From positions 1 to 64,000 of the forward strand of contig JANHCV010000003.1 of NCBI GenBank assembly GCA_025594325.1: 64,000 bases of DNA, read 5' to 3'. Each line of letters opens with the position of its first letter. The stretch's first letter is position 1. The notes beneath the pieces are model-generated. The model worked only from the letters and a program-made list of their open reading frames with translations, did not search any database and was not told where the DNA came from. This DNA is from Blastocladiella emersonii ATCC 22665 (lineage: Eukaryota; Blastocladiomycota; Blastocladiomycetes; Blastocladiales; Blastocladiaceae). Of the stretch, positions 1-9,700 are shown piece after piece. Position numbers and translations under genes: made by a program.

Positions 1-1110
1 TACTCGGTCGAGCCTTCGGCCCCCTTCCACCCGAACCGAGTGAGCCACCCGTACACGTACCCGCTGGACCACTACTCGCCGCTTGTCCCGCAGTCGCCCA
101 TGGCGCCCATGTCGACGGGGTCCTCGAGCGTTGCGGCGGGCTCGATCCCGAGCCGGTACTTGTACCAGGATGGCGGCGTCGGCCGCGTCTCGCAGCAGAG
201 CACGGGCGGGTCGCTGTCCCAGGCAGTCGGCGTCAATGCGTCTGGATCCGCGCCAGGGCAAGTGTACCCGCCGCTACCTCCCGCCGTCTCCCCGTCCATG
301 GGCGGCTACTTCGGCGACCGCCGCCTGTCACAGTTTGGACCTCCCGCCGTCTCTTCTCCTGCTGCTGCGGTCGCGACGACACCGACTGGCGGCGCTGGCG
401 TGTACCCACCACCTCCACTACCGCTGGCTCCCTCGGTGTACCCACCACCACAATCCACCGCCGCGCCGTATCCACCGTACCCGCTGGGTCCGTCGCAGTC
501 GCAGGCGCAGTCGCAGCAGGCCGGGGTGCTTTCCACGCCGCTGCGGCCGGCCACGCCGACGGGTGGCCACTACTACCACGCGGGTGCTTCCCAAGCCGTG
601 TACCCGCCACTCCCACAGCAGCAGCAGCGGCCCGTCGTCTCGCACTCATCGGGCAACGGCGGTGCGCTGTACCCGCCCCTGTACCCGCCTCTAGGACCGC
701 AAGGACAGCCCCAGGTCTATCCGCCGAGCCCGCTCGCACGGCCCGCGTCGGTCCTGTTCGCGACGTCGACGGGCAATGGCGGTGGTGGCGCGCTGTACCC
801 TCCTCCACCCTCGTCACCGCTTTCTGCCCCTACGAGCGTGTACCCGCCCCCATCGACCATGCAGCAGGTGTACCCCGCCAGCATCTACCCGCCCCCGTCG
901 CAGCAGCAGCAGTTCCAGGCCCCTACAGGCGTGTATCCTCCTCCGCTCGGCCCGCTATCATCAGCAGCCGGAGGTGCTGCAGCTCCGTACGGCCCGCTGT
1001 ACCCGCCAGGCCCTCCGCCCGCGCTCCCGCCGCGTGTCGGGCCACGACCCGCGGGTGGTGGCGGGCTCGACGTCCAGGCATCAGCACCACCACCATACCC
1101 GCCATTTTGA
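1..1110 (+). CDS. C-terminal part of a tyrosine-proline-proline repeat protein (5' end outside window)
   Basis: The frame is open from base 1, so the start codon lies upstream of the window; the stop is TGA. The visible 369 residues are almost entirely low complexity. About a dozen copies of the motif (V/L/I)YPP, spaced 10-30 residues apart, are separated by Pro, Gln, Ser, Ala and Gly, and the protein ends in PPYPPF. No folded domain, membrane segment or catalytic motif is visible. Repeated YPP motifs occur in disordered tails that bind WW or similar modules or drive condensation, but a role here is inference. The missing upstream part may hold the domain that would identify the gene. The 3' end faces SMU1 across only 65 bp. 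Confidence 0.75.
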   Translation, partial: YSVEPSAPFHPNRVSHPYTYPLDHYSPLVPQSPMAPMSTGSSSVAAGSIPSRYLYQDGGVGRVSQQSTGGSLSQAVGVNASGSAPGQVYPPLPPAVSPSMGGYFGDRRLSQFGPPAVSSPAAAVATTPTGGAGVYPPPPLPLAPSVYPPPQSTAAPYPPYPLGPSQSQAQSQQAGVLSTPLRPATPTGGHYYHAGASQAVYPPLPQQQQRPVVSHSSGNGGALYPPLYPPLGPQGQPQVYPPSPLARPASVLFATSTGNGGGGALYPPPPSSPLSAPTSVYPPPSTMQQVYPASIYPPPSQQQQFQAPTGVYPPPLGPLSSAAGGAAAPYGPLYPPGPPPALPPRVGPRPAGGGGLDVQASAPPPYPPF

Positions 1111-1175
1111 AACTTGCAGCCGCCCCAGAAGGTAAGACAATAGATATGTGGGCTCCAATTATATTTGCGATCGTC

Positions 1176-2974
1176 TCAAGCACGCCACAGCGCGACCCGC
1201 CCGCCCTCGGTCCACAGGGCGAGCACGTTGGCGGCCGGGTGCGCCGCCATGCCGAGCACCTTGGTGAGGCCCGTGTCGACGGCGCGCACGGCCTTGCCGC
1301 GCACCGTGACGATCGCGAGCGTGCCCGACTCGGTGACGAGGTACGCGTAGTCGCCGTGCGGCGAGGCGGCGGCCGCCACGGGGTCGTGCACGCCGAGCGC
1401 CGCGTCGCACGGCGCCTCCCACGCGAGCGTGCCGCGGGCGTCGAGCCGCACCACGGACTTGCTCTGCGCCGCGACCTGCAGGTGCCCGCGGGACGCGAGC
1501 CAGTGCAGCGCAAGCACGCTGCGCTGGTTAGCGGCGCCCGTGGGCACGACGGTGCGCGTGCACGTCCCGAGCCGGGCGTCCCACACCTTGACGGTGCCGT
1601 CGCTGCCGCCCGAGAAGATGGTGCGGTTGTCGCCTCCTCCGGTGGTAGTAGTGACACTGCTGGAGCCCTGGCCATCCGCTCCCGACCCGTCGCTGTTCGA
1701 GGAAAACGAAAAGGCGACGCAGTTGACAAACGACGCGTGCCCGCGAAACTCCTTGAGCAGCTGGCCCGACTTGATGCCGTGCAGCCGGACCATGCCGTCG
1801 AACCCCGCGCTCAGCACCTGCGACCCGTCGGGGCTAAAGGCGAGCGCCGTGACGCCGCCGGCGCCGCTCTGCGCGCCCGCGTGCGCGCCGTTGAAGCGGC
1901 GGACGCACTTGCCCGTCGCGACCTGCCACACCTTGATCTGGCCCGCCTGCGACCCGGATGCGAGCAGCAACTGCTGTTGCGCGGACGACGCGTCGCGTGA
2001 TGCGGGCGACGAAAAGGCGAGGGCGAGCACCGCGCCGCCGGACATGGCCATGAGCCGGTCCTGCGCCTGGTACGCGAGGTCGGTGCGCAGCTTGCCCGAG
2101 GCGGCGTGCCACAGCTCAATGAACCCGTCGGCCGAGCCCGTCGCGAGCGTGTCGCCGGTGGGCGCAAAAACGGCCGTCTCGACCGTCTGGCCGGGGGCGA
2201 GCGCGAGGTCGGCGTACGCGTGCGACACGGGCGCGTCGACATCGCCGCCGGACCCGCTGTGGAGGGCCGGCGGCGTGCCGCGGAACAGGTCGATCCCGCG
2301 CTCGGCCGTGAGTCGGTCCGTCGCCGCTGTTTTGGGGGCGCTGCTCCCGTCACCATCCGAGCCGTGCGCGGCCTGCCACCGCAGCGCCTGGCCCAGGAGC
2401 GCGAGCAGGCGCGACGGCGGGACCGGGTGCACCTCGGCGAGCAGGCTCTTGGCGAGCGTGACGCGGCGCGCGTCCCGCGGGCTCGCCTCGCCGTACACGA
2501 CGCGCGGGTGGAACTCGACGAGCGTCAGCAGGCGCTCGAGATGCGCGTAGCGGTCCGGGTCCTCGCCGTCGCGCAGGGCCTGCAGCGGCGCCGTCTGGCG
2601 GAGCAGCACGCGGGCGGCGGCGCGGTCGCCCTGCTCGACGAGCTCGAGGAAGACGTGCTCGTACAGGTCGGCGCGCTTGCGCCGCGGCAGGTCGAGCGCC
2701 TGCGCCTGCGCGAGCACCGCGTCCCAGCGGCCGGCCAGCACGTCGGCCTCGAGCGCCTCGGCGCTGTCGACGGCGTTGAGCACGACCTGTGACTCGTCCT
2801 GCAGGCACGCCAGCGACCGCGTGAGGTTGTTTTCCTTGAGGAACTGCTGGATCAGGCGGATGACGCTGCGCTACAGCGGGGGGCGACGGTGAGTGGTGTC
2901 TGGGCGGCATCGTCGCCCGTGGCGTGGTGGTCGGCATACTCTTGCGACTGGATCTCGAGCGGTGGGGCCGTCAT
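1176..2974 (-). CDS. SMU1: SMU1 homolog, LisH/CTLH/WD40 spliceosomal protein
   Basis: Two exons: 2974-2940 (35 nt) and 2865-1176; the 74-nt intron has a GTATGC donor and GCGCAG acceptor. The joined protein is 574 aa (human SMU1 is 513). The tiny first exon encodes the start and leads into DVIRLIQQFLKENN, the LisH segment at residues 12-25; without it the LisH would be lost. A CTLH-like helical region follows (VDSAEALEADVLAGRWD, then DLYEHVFLELVEQG and LLRQTAPL), then PPSRLLALLGQALRWQ. WD40 repeats fill residues ~215-574 with clear blades (TGSADGFIELW, FSPDGSQVLSAGFDG, GGSDGTVKVWD). SMU1 with RED/IK acts in the spliceosomal B complex before activation; nuclear. Human SMU1 matches along the whole length as I recall it. 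Insertions of Ser/Gly/Asp appear in WD loops. It shares a 165-bp upstream gap with a DHX35-like gene. Confidence 0.95.
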
Positions 2975-3139
2975 GTTGCCGTGTCGTTGACCGTGTTGCA
3001 TGCGATTCGTCTGCGTCTCGGTTGGTCGATCGATGGCTGTCACCGGGAGCGTGGATGGGAGCGGGGCGGCCGCGGCCGCGGCGGCCCCTTCAGCGCTCGG
3101 CACTCCAGCCCAGCTGCGTGCACCACGGAGAGCGCACAC
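2975..3139. promoter_or_regulatory. Short divergent intergenic region between SMU1 and the DHX35-like gene
   Basis: Only 165 bp separate the two chosen start codons, so the genes very likely share a bidirectional promoter. It includes a run of G/C around 3061-3090 (CGGCCGCGGCC-type). No TATA box is obvious. Both neighbours belong to spliceosome-associated families, which makes co-regulation plausible but unproven. If the helicase-like gene starts at a later ATG (3175, 3178 or 3202), the gap is slightly longer. Confidence 0.5.
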
Positions 3140-5730
3140 ATGCATCGACCCGCCTCGGTCGCGGGCTCGCGCGACATGATGCAACGGCGAGGCGAGCCCA
3201 CGATGAATGATAGCGGCGGCGGGTCTCACCGGCGGCGCGGTGATGAGACCACGGCCGGGATGGCGGCGGCGCACCCGCACCAGCACCAGCACCAGCATCC
3301 GCAGCGGGACGAGTGGCGGCTCCAGCTCCTGCGCGCCGTCGAGACGTTCCCCGTCACAATCGTCACAGCAGGCGCAGAGCCAGTCGTGTCCTCGCTGTCG
3401 ACGTCGGGAGCAACGGACGTGGCGGCCGTGCGGATCCCGCAGTACCTGCACGAGGCCGGGTGGACCGCCAACGGCCGCATGGTCGCCGTGACGCACCCGC
3501 GGCGCAGTACCGTCGTCTCGCTCGCCCAGCGTGCCGCTGCCGCTGGCGACGAGACCGGTCGAGGACAGCAGCGCGTCGTCGGTTACGCGGTGCCCCTCGA
3601 CGACTGCACCGACCGCGGCAGCGGCAACGGCGACGACCGTGGGGATGGCGGCTACAGCCACCGGGGCGGCACGCGCATCCGCTACCTGACCGACGCGCTG
3701 CTGCTCCGCGAGGCCATGGCAGACCCGCTCCTCTCGCAGTACAATGCCGTCGTCGTCACCTGCGACGCGCACGAGCGGTCCGCCGACTCGGACGTGCTGC
3801 TCGGCCTGCTCAAGCTGATCCTGCCGCACCGCGCCGACCTGCGCGTGGTGGTCGTCGTGGTCGCGGTTGCGGGCTTTGCGCCGGCGGCCGACGCAGACGC
3901 CAACGACCTGCTCGCCTACTTTTCCCAGTCGCCGCCCGTACTCGGGGCCACCCTGCTCTCGTTTGACGGTGACGGCACCAGGGAGAGCAGCAACCACCAC
4001 CACCCGGTCGACGTGCACTTCCTCCGCGACCCGTGCGAGGACCACGCTGCGGCGGCCGTCGACGCGGTCCTTGCCCTGCACGCGCAGGAGCCGCCGGGCG
4101 ACGTGCTCGTGTTCGTGGCGAGCCGCCTCGCGGTCGACTCGGTCGCGAGCCAGCTCGAGACCCGCGCCGCCACGGTCCCCGCTCCGCTGCGGCTCGAGGT
4201 GGTTGCCGTGCACGGCAGCGATCCCACTAACGGTAACGAGCGCGAACAGCAAAAGTACGACCCGCGCATCCAGGAGCCGGCGTCCCGCGGCGCGCGCAAG
4301 GTGATCGTGGCCCCCGCCGGCACCACCGCCGCCGAAGAGTCCGCGCTCGCGGCATCCCCCAACGTCGCGTACGTCGTCGACTGCGGGTGGGCCAGGCAGC
4401 GCGAGTTCCAGCCGCACACCACCACCGGGGCGGCGGCGGGTGCAGGTGGGCGCACCGTGCTCGCGACCGTCTCTGCCTCGCGGGCCCGCGCCGACCTGCG
4501 CGCGCAGCTCGCGGGCCGGTGGCGGCTGGGCAAGGCGTACCGGCTGTACCCGGCGGCCGAGTACGCGCGGCTGCCCGCCTCATGCCCGGTCCCCGAGCTG
4601 GCGCGGTCCGACCTAACGGCGACGGTGCTCTGCCTCAAGCACCTCGGCGTGCGCCAGGTCGCGGCGTTCCCGTTCCCGCCATTGGCCGCCCCGCCGCGCG
4701 GCCGCCTCGCGCACGCGCTCGCGTCGCTGCACGGGTACGGCGCAGTCGACGACGCGGGCGAGCTGACCGACGCGGGCCGCCAGATGGCCGAGCTGCCCGT
4801 ACCTCCGCTCCTTGCCTCCATGGTTCGTTTCCCTCATCCTGATTGCGCACGAGCGACCCACCCTTCTCACTTCCCGCGACACGTACTCGTAGCTGCTCAA
4901 GTCGCACGCGTTCGGGTGTGTCAGCGAGGCGCTCACCATCGTGGCCATGCTCTCGACCAACGACACCTTCCTCCCCTCAACTTCATCATCGGCCCACGGT
5001 CATGACGGTCATCACAATCGACACGCGGGTTTCGCCGTCGAGGAGGGCGACCACCTGACGTTCCTGAACGGTGCGCGTCTATGCGCCGTGGCCGTTCCTC
5101 ATGGGGCCGACCGACCCCCTCGCTGACCATTCTTCCGCGTGCTGCCTCGTAGTCTACCTCGCGTACGAGGCTGCGCACCGCCACCCGGGCTGGTGCCAAA
5201 AGCACCGCGTCAACGCGGCCGCACTGCACCGGGCGCGGCAGATCCGCGCTCAGCTTGCCGCGTTTCTCGACCAGTTCGGGATCCCCGCCACTGCAAGCGA
5301 TAGCGCACCGTCAAGCGGCGAGCCGGTCGACGCCACGGTCCTGCAGCGGTGGCTGGCCGCCTCACTATACACGCAGGCTGCCGCGGCACAGCCCGACGGC
5401 TCGTTCCGGCTGCTACACGGCGGAGGCAACGACGAGTCGTCCGAATCTGGGGCCGTGGCGTGGCTGCACCCGTCGAGCGCGCTGTTCGAGCGGATCCCGG
5501 CCTTCGTCGTGTACACGACTGCTACCGCCGCCGTGGCGGAGGCCACCACGGGTGCCGCCGGTAAGAGCCGAGGCGCCCGCGTGTACCTGCGCGGCGTGAC
5601 GGTGGTCGAGCCGCAGTGGCTCATGGGGGCCGCGTACGTTGTCCCCTACTCATCCTCGCCACACGGACCGCCATCAACTGATCACCTCGAACCCATGTCC
5701 GTCTGTAGCCCAGGATTCTTTGCGTTCTAA
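3140..5730 (+). CDS. DHX35-like DEAH-helicase homolog with degenerate ATPase motifs (pseudo-helicase)
   Basis: Three exons: 3140-4822, 4893-5070, 5153-5730; 812 aa; introns of 70 and 82 nt end in TAG. The framework is DHX35: IPQYLHEAGWT (residue ~100), PRR of motif Ia, the pair LDDCTD and TDALLLREAMADPLL, then winged-helix/ratchet and OB-like parts (EEGDHLTFLNVY, WCQKHRVN, HPSSALF). The nucleotide-handling motifs are gone. The Walker A position reads IVTAGAEPVVSSLS with no GKT/S. DEAH is CDAH. No SAT motif III is visible. Motif V reads VIVAPAGTTAAEES. Motif VI is RADLRAQLAGRWRLG instead of QRAGRAGR. The frame is open throughout and both introns are intact, so this is not a simple pseudogene. 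It probably acts, if at all, as a structural spliceosome component without helicase activity. The start is uncertain (ATGs also at 3175, 3178, 3202); Kozak context and length favour 3140. Confidence 0.82.
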
Positions 5731-5781
5731 TAACACATACATTCAGACGCGATCCTTCACGCCCGCCCGCATATGTGAGGG

Positions 5782-6609
5782 TCACCGGTTCTTTGACCGA
5801 AAGTAGTCGGCGAGTCGTTCCATGGCCTCGACGGCCATGCCAGGGTGTCGGTCGTAGATCCCGATGATGTGGTACATGCTAGGCGGTTCGTCAGTCTCCG
5901 GCCCCTCCTCGAAAGCAGCAGCAGCGACGTACACTGTCCGGCAGATGATGATGCCGTCGTACCGCTTGATGGCAAATGTGGCCGATGATGGCCGCACAAC
6001 CTCGACCACGGTCTTGTCGCGCTCGGTGGTACTTGATGCCGCGGTTCCCATGAGCGGCGGGCCTCGACCGGTAGTTGCCGCCGCACCGGCCGCTGGAACA
6101 GCACTCCCCGCCATGCCACCCGCGCCGCCATTTGCGCCCGTACTCGCCGTTCCAGGGGTTGCGGCGGTTCCTTGCGCGCCCACGGTGCCGGCGGTCGAGT
6201 TGGCCCTCATCGGGTCTGCGCACGCGCCATTCCCGCCGCTCCTTGTCCCGCCGACGCCCACATCGGCAGCGGTAGTAGTCTGCGGTCCGGCAGATGCAGA
6301 CGCGCCGCCGATGGCGGTCGCGGCGGTCATGCCAAGCTGGCGCATGACTGCGAGCGTGTCCTCGTCGAGTTTAGCGTAGATGGACGAGGCGTCGACGCGG
6401 ACGACGCGGTACGGCAGGCCGGCGAGGGCGATACCCTGCTCGCGCGCGGCGATCGGGTGCTCGAAGAAGGTGGCGATGCGCTCGAGGTCGGCCGTGGTCA
6501 GCGGGAAGTCGGGCGTGCGCGCCTTGACGACGTGGTCCTTGCGCCGCACCACGGCCGCGTGCGGGAAGCAGTACGTGAGGAGCAGGGATTCGGCGAGTAG
6601 CGTGTTCAT
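5782..6609 (-). CDS. Profilin-family protein with a long low-complexity insertion
   Basis: 275 aa, one exon, TGA stop. Both halves of a profilin are recognisable. The N half has HAAVVRRKDHVV, then PDFPLTTADLERIATFF, GIALAGLPYRVVRVD and SSIYAKLDED, matching the profilin pattern (G-I-x-LAG-x-KY-x-V-x-R, SIYxK). The C half has KRYDGIIICRTVYV, then HIIGIYD, and ends in AMERLADYFRSKNR, matching YDE...VVEKLADYL. Between them lie about 110 residues rich in Ala, Gly, Thr and Pro, roughly doubling the usual ~130-aa length. Profilin binds actin monomers and proline-rich partners such as formins in the cytosol. The Trp/Tyr of the N-terminal poly-proline-binding helix is not evident, so proline binding may be altered. 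The gene converges on the DHX35-like gene with 51 bp between stops. Confidence 0.72.
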   Translation of the reverse strand: MNTLLAESLLLTYCFPHAAVVRRKDHVVKARTPDFPLTTADLERIATFFEHPIAAREQGIALAGLPYRVVRVDASSIYAKLDEDTLAVMRQLGMTAATAIGGASASAGPQTTTAADVGVGGTRSGGNGACADPMRANSTAGTVGAQGTAATPGTASTGANGGAGGMAGSAVPAAGAAATTGRGPPLMGTAASSTTERDKTVVEVVRPSSATFAIKRYDGIIICRTVYVAAAAFEEGPETDEPPSMYHIIGIYDRHPGMAVEAMERLADYFRSKNR

Positions 6610-6776
6610 GGTGTTGTTGCAGTGCGCGTCATGGTGGGGCCGTGGTGCTGGAGAGCGAGAGTGAGGGCGGCTAACCTGCGTGAGTCGAGGGACAGACGAC
6701 GGCGACGCGTCGAGCCGCGCGACGCGTTTCTCATGTGACCAAAACTGTGTCGTCATATTCGCGAGTATACGGTTTA

Positions 6777-9700
6777 TCAAAAGTAGTCGCCGGCCTCGAC
6801 GAGCGCGTCGGCCTCGCTGGCGTCGATGGTGACGATGCGGGCCTTGAAGCTGCGCTGCCAGCGGTACAGGAGGATCGGGAACGCGAGCGCGGCGAACTGG
6901 AGCACGAGCACGATGCCGTTGGCGACGAGGAACGAGCTGGCGCCCAGCGACATGGTGTTGAGCCCGTACGCGACAAAGTTGGCCACGCCCACGAGCAGCA
7001 GCAGCGCGCCGTACAGCCGCCCGAACGACCCGAACCCGAACACCTTGCCGATGTAGTTGCACGCCACGGTCCACAGCGCGGGCCGCAGCACCGACATGAG
7101 GAACATGGTCACGTACTGCAGCTCGAGGTGCGGGACCATGGTCAGGACGCCCGCCGCGATCGAAACCACCGACACTGTGATGAACATGGTGTGATAGCCG
7201 GTGAGCATGACGAGCGGGCCGAGGAACGGCGCCACCACGACGCTGCACACGGGAAGGACCACGCCCCACACGGCCAGCATGTACGTGTACGCGGTCGTGG
7301 CCGCGGGGCCGGGGCCGTACACGTCGGCCGACAGAAACTGGATCTGGTTGTTGACGGACCCCATGTAGAAGTTGAGCAGCAGCGCCGTGGCCACCGTGTG
7401 CACAACGAACAGGTAGTAGAACGGCGACTTGTACTGCTGCGCGATCGAGTAGTGCTCGAGGCACAGGCACATATTGGCCGTGTCGGTCCAGTTGACCGAC
7501 TCGCCGTCGAGCGCGTCGGCCGCGTCGCCGAGGTCCGACCACTCGGCGCCCGCGAGTGCGTCGGCCTGGCTCCCGCTCGCCGGGTGCGGCGCCGGGACCG
7601 CCTCGAAGATCTCGAGGTTGACGACGTTGCGCGTGAATTTGGTCGATTGCCTTGTCCATGGTCGCTGCTGCGGCGGCGTTGACGAGGCCTGGACGGCAAC
7701 CTGGCTCTGGCCCGACCCCGGCCTTGAGGTTGACGCCTCGGGCAGGTGCTCGGGCGATGTGGTCTTCTTCATCTCGGCCGACACGGACGACGCGGGCGTC
7801 GGTGCCCCGGACGCGGGCTCGTCCGCTGGCCTTGACCGCGACCCCCGCCGGCTCACGCTGACCGAGTGCCGGTGCGCGTCGGACCCCATACTGGCCTGCG
7901 CAGCGAGGACGCTGACCGTTGATTCGCGCCGCGAGTACGTGGACATGGTGGACGGCCGGCGCGCGGTCGCATCACCGCGGGACGTGGCGGCCGCGAAGAG
8001 GACCTCGGCCGACGGGTGGTGGCTCGGCGGCGGCAGCTGTGTTGCGGTCGGGGACATGGCCGCGGCCTCGGCGTCACTGCGCAGATCGAGGACCGACAGG
8101 ACCATGGACCCCCACGACCCGCGCCGCGTCATGGGCGCCGTGACAAACTCCTGGACCACGGACGCGGGCACGTAGCCCGAGAACGTGGCGGGCGACTGGC
8201 GGACCGCCGACGAGATGATCTCGGCGACGGTGCCCGTCCCGCGGCGACCCATGCCGCCGTACCCGGCGCCCGGTCCGGTGGGCGTCGACGGCCGGTGCGA
8301 CGAGTGGGTGTACGAGTGCGCATGTGCGTGCCCGTGGCCCCCGCCGCGGGTCCCGGAACGCCCGCCGGCGCCAGCGGACCGAAGCGCCTCGCGCGCGCCG
8401 GCCGAGCGCAGGTTGTCGCGCATGCCCGCGGACCGGAGCGCGGCGCGGCCGCCGGCGGACCGGAGCTCGCTGCGGCGCGTTCCCGACGCGGAGGAGACGG
8501 TGCGGCGCGGCGGTGGGTCCACGGGCTGGTTCGTCGAGTACTCGATGGCCGACATGGGCGTCATGGGGTACCCGTCGTCCTCGCCGTCGTGCTCATCAAC
8601 AGGATGGCGGTGGTCGCCGCCGTCCTCCTGACCCGGCGCGAGCGGGATCCGGGTCCCAGACATGCTCGCAGCGACATCCCCGGAGCTTCCGTCGGTGGTC
8701 GGGAGCGTCGACTGGCTCGTGTTGGCCGAGAACTGGACCGGCATGCGGAGCGGGTGCGGGCCCTGCGTCATGCCCGCGGTGCGGCCGGTGCCGACGGGCG
8801 CAAACGTGCCGCGGTGAAGCACCTTGTCGCGGATGATCTGGACCCGCAGGTTGCTCCACGACCGCCGCGCGCTGAACCCGGAACCCCTGGGCGATGGCGG
8901 CGCGAGGGCTCCTGGTGATGGCTGCGCGGGGGCAGCGGCTGGTGCGGCGACGGGTGCGGATGGCGGGTCTGCCGCCCGCGAGGGCGGCGAGGAATCGCTG
9001 CTGGCCGTTGAGATGATCGCCGAGGCGTCCGAGCTGCTGGCGAGGCTCAGTGCGCCGCCGATCCCGGCCGTGTCGACGACATGGGTCGACTGCGGGGCGG
9101 CGACCGCGCGCGGGGGTCCGAGGCTCGCGTTCGAGTTGGCCGCCTCGGACAGCGACTCGAGCCGGCGCGGCATCCCGCGGCGTATTAGGCTTGGTGACGG
9201 GTTCGGAAACTCGTCGGTCCCGCCGGGTAGCGCCATGGGCCGGGTGCCGCCGACCCGCGATGGCCCCATGAGCGAGACGAGGCCCGTGACGACGGTCTCA
9301 TCAATCGGCGGGGGCGACCCGGTGGGCTCGGGGACCGACGTCTCGGGCGCGGCCGACGAGAGCGCTCGGATCAGACCCTCGAAGTCGTCGTCTGACTCGG
9401 TCGTGTGCTCCTCCTCGGACACGGTGGCGAGGTTCGCCTGCTGCTGCGGTTGTGGCGTTGCGGACGATGAGCTCGGCGAGATGCCTTGCGTCTGCTGCTG
9501 CGCGCCGGGCGTGAGCGAAGCCGACACGCTGCTGCCGCCACCCGCCGTCGCGCTTGCGGGTCGGCCCGCGCCAGACCGCACGAGCGACGGCGTGCGAATC
9601 ACCGTGACCCCACTGGTTTCCGGCAATCCGTCGGCCGCCGCACCGCTACCGCCACGACCGTCTGCCGACGCAGGTCGTCGCGGCGTAGAGCCGGAACTCG

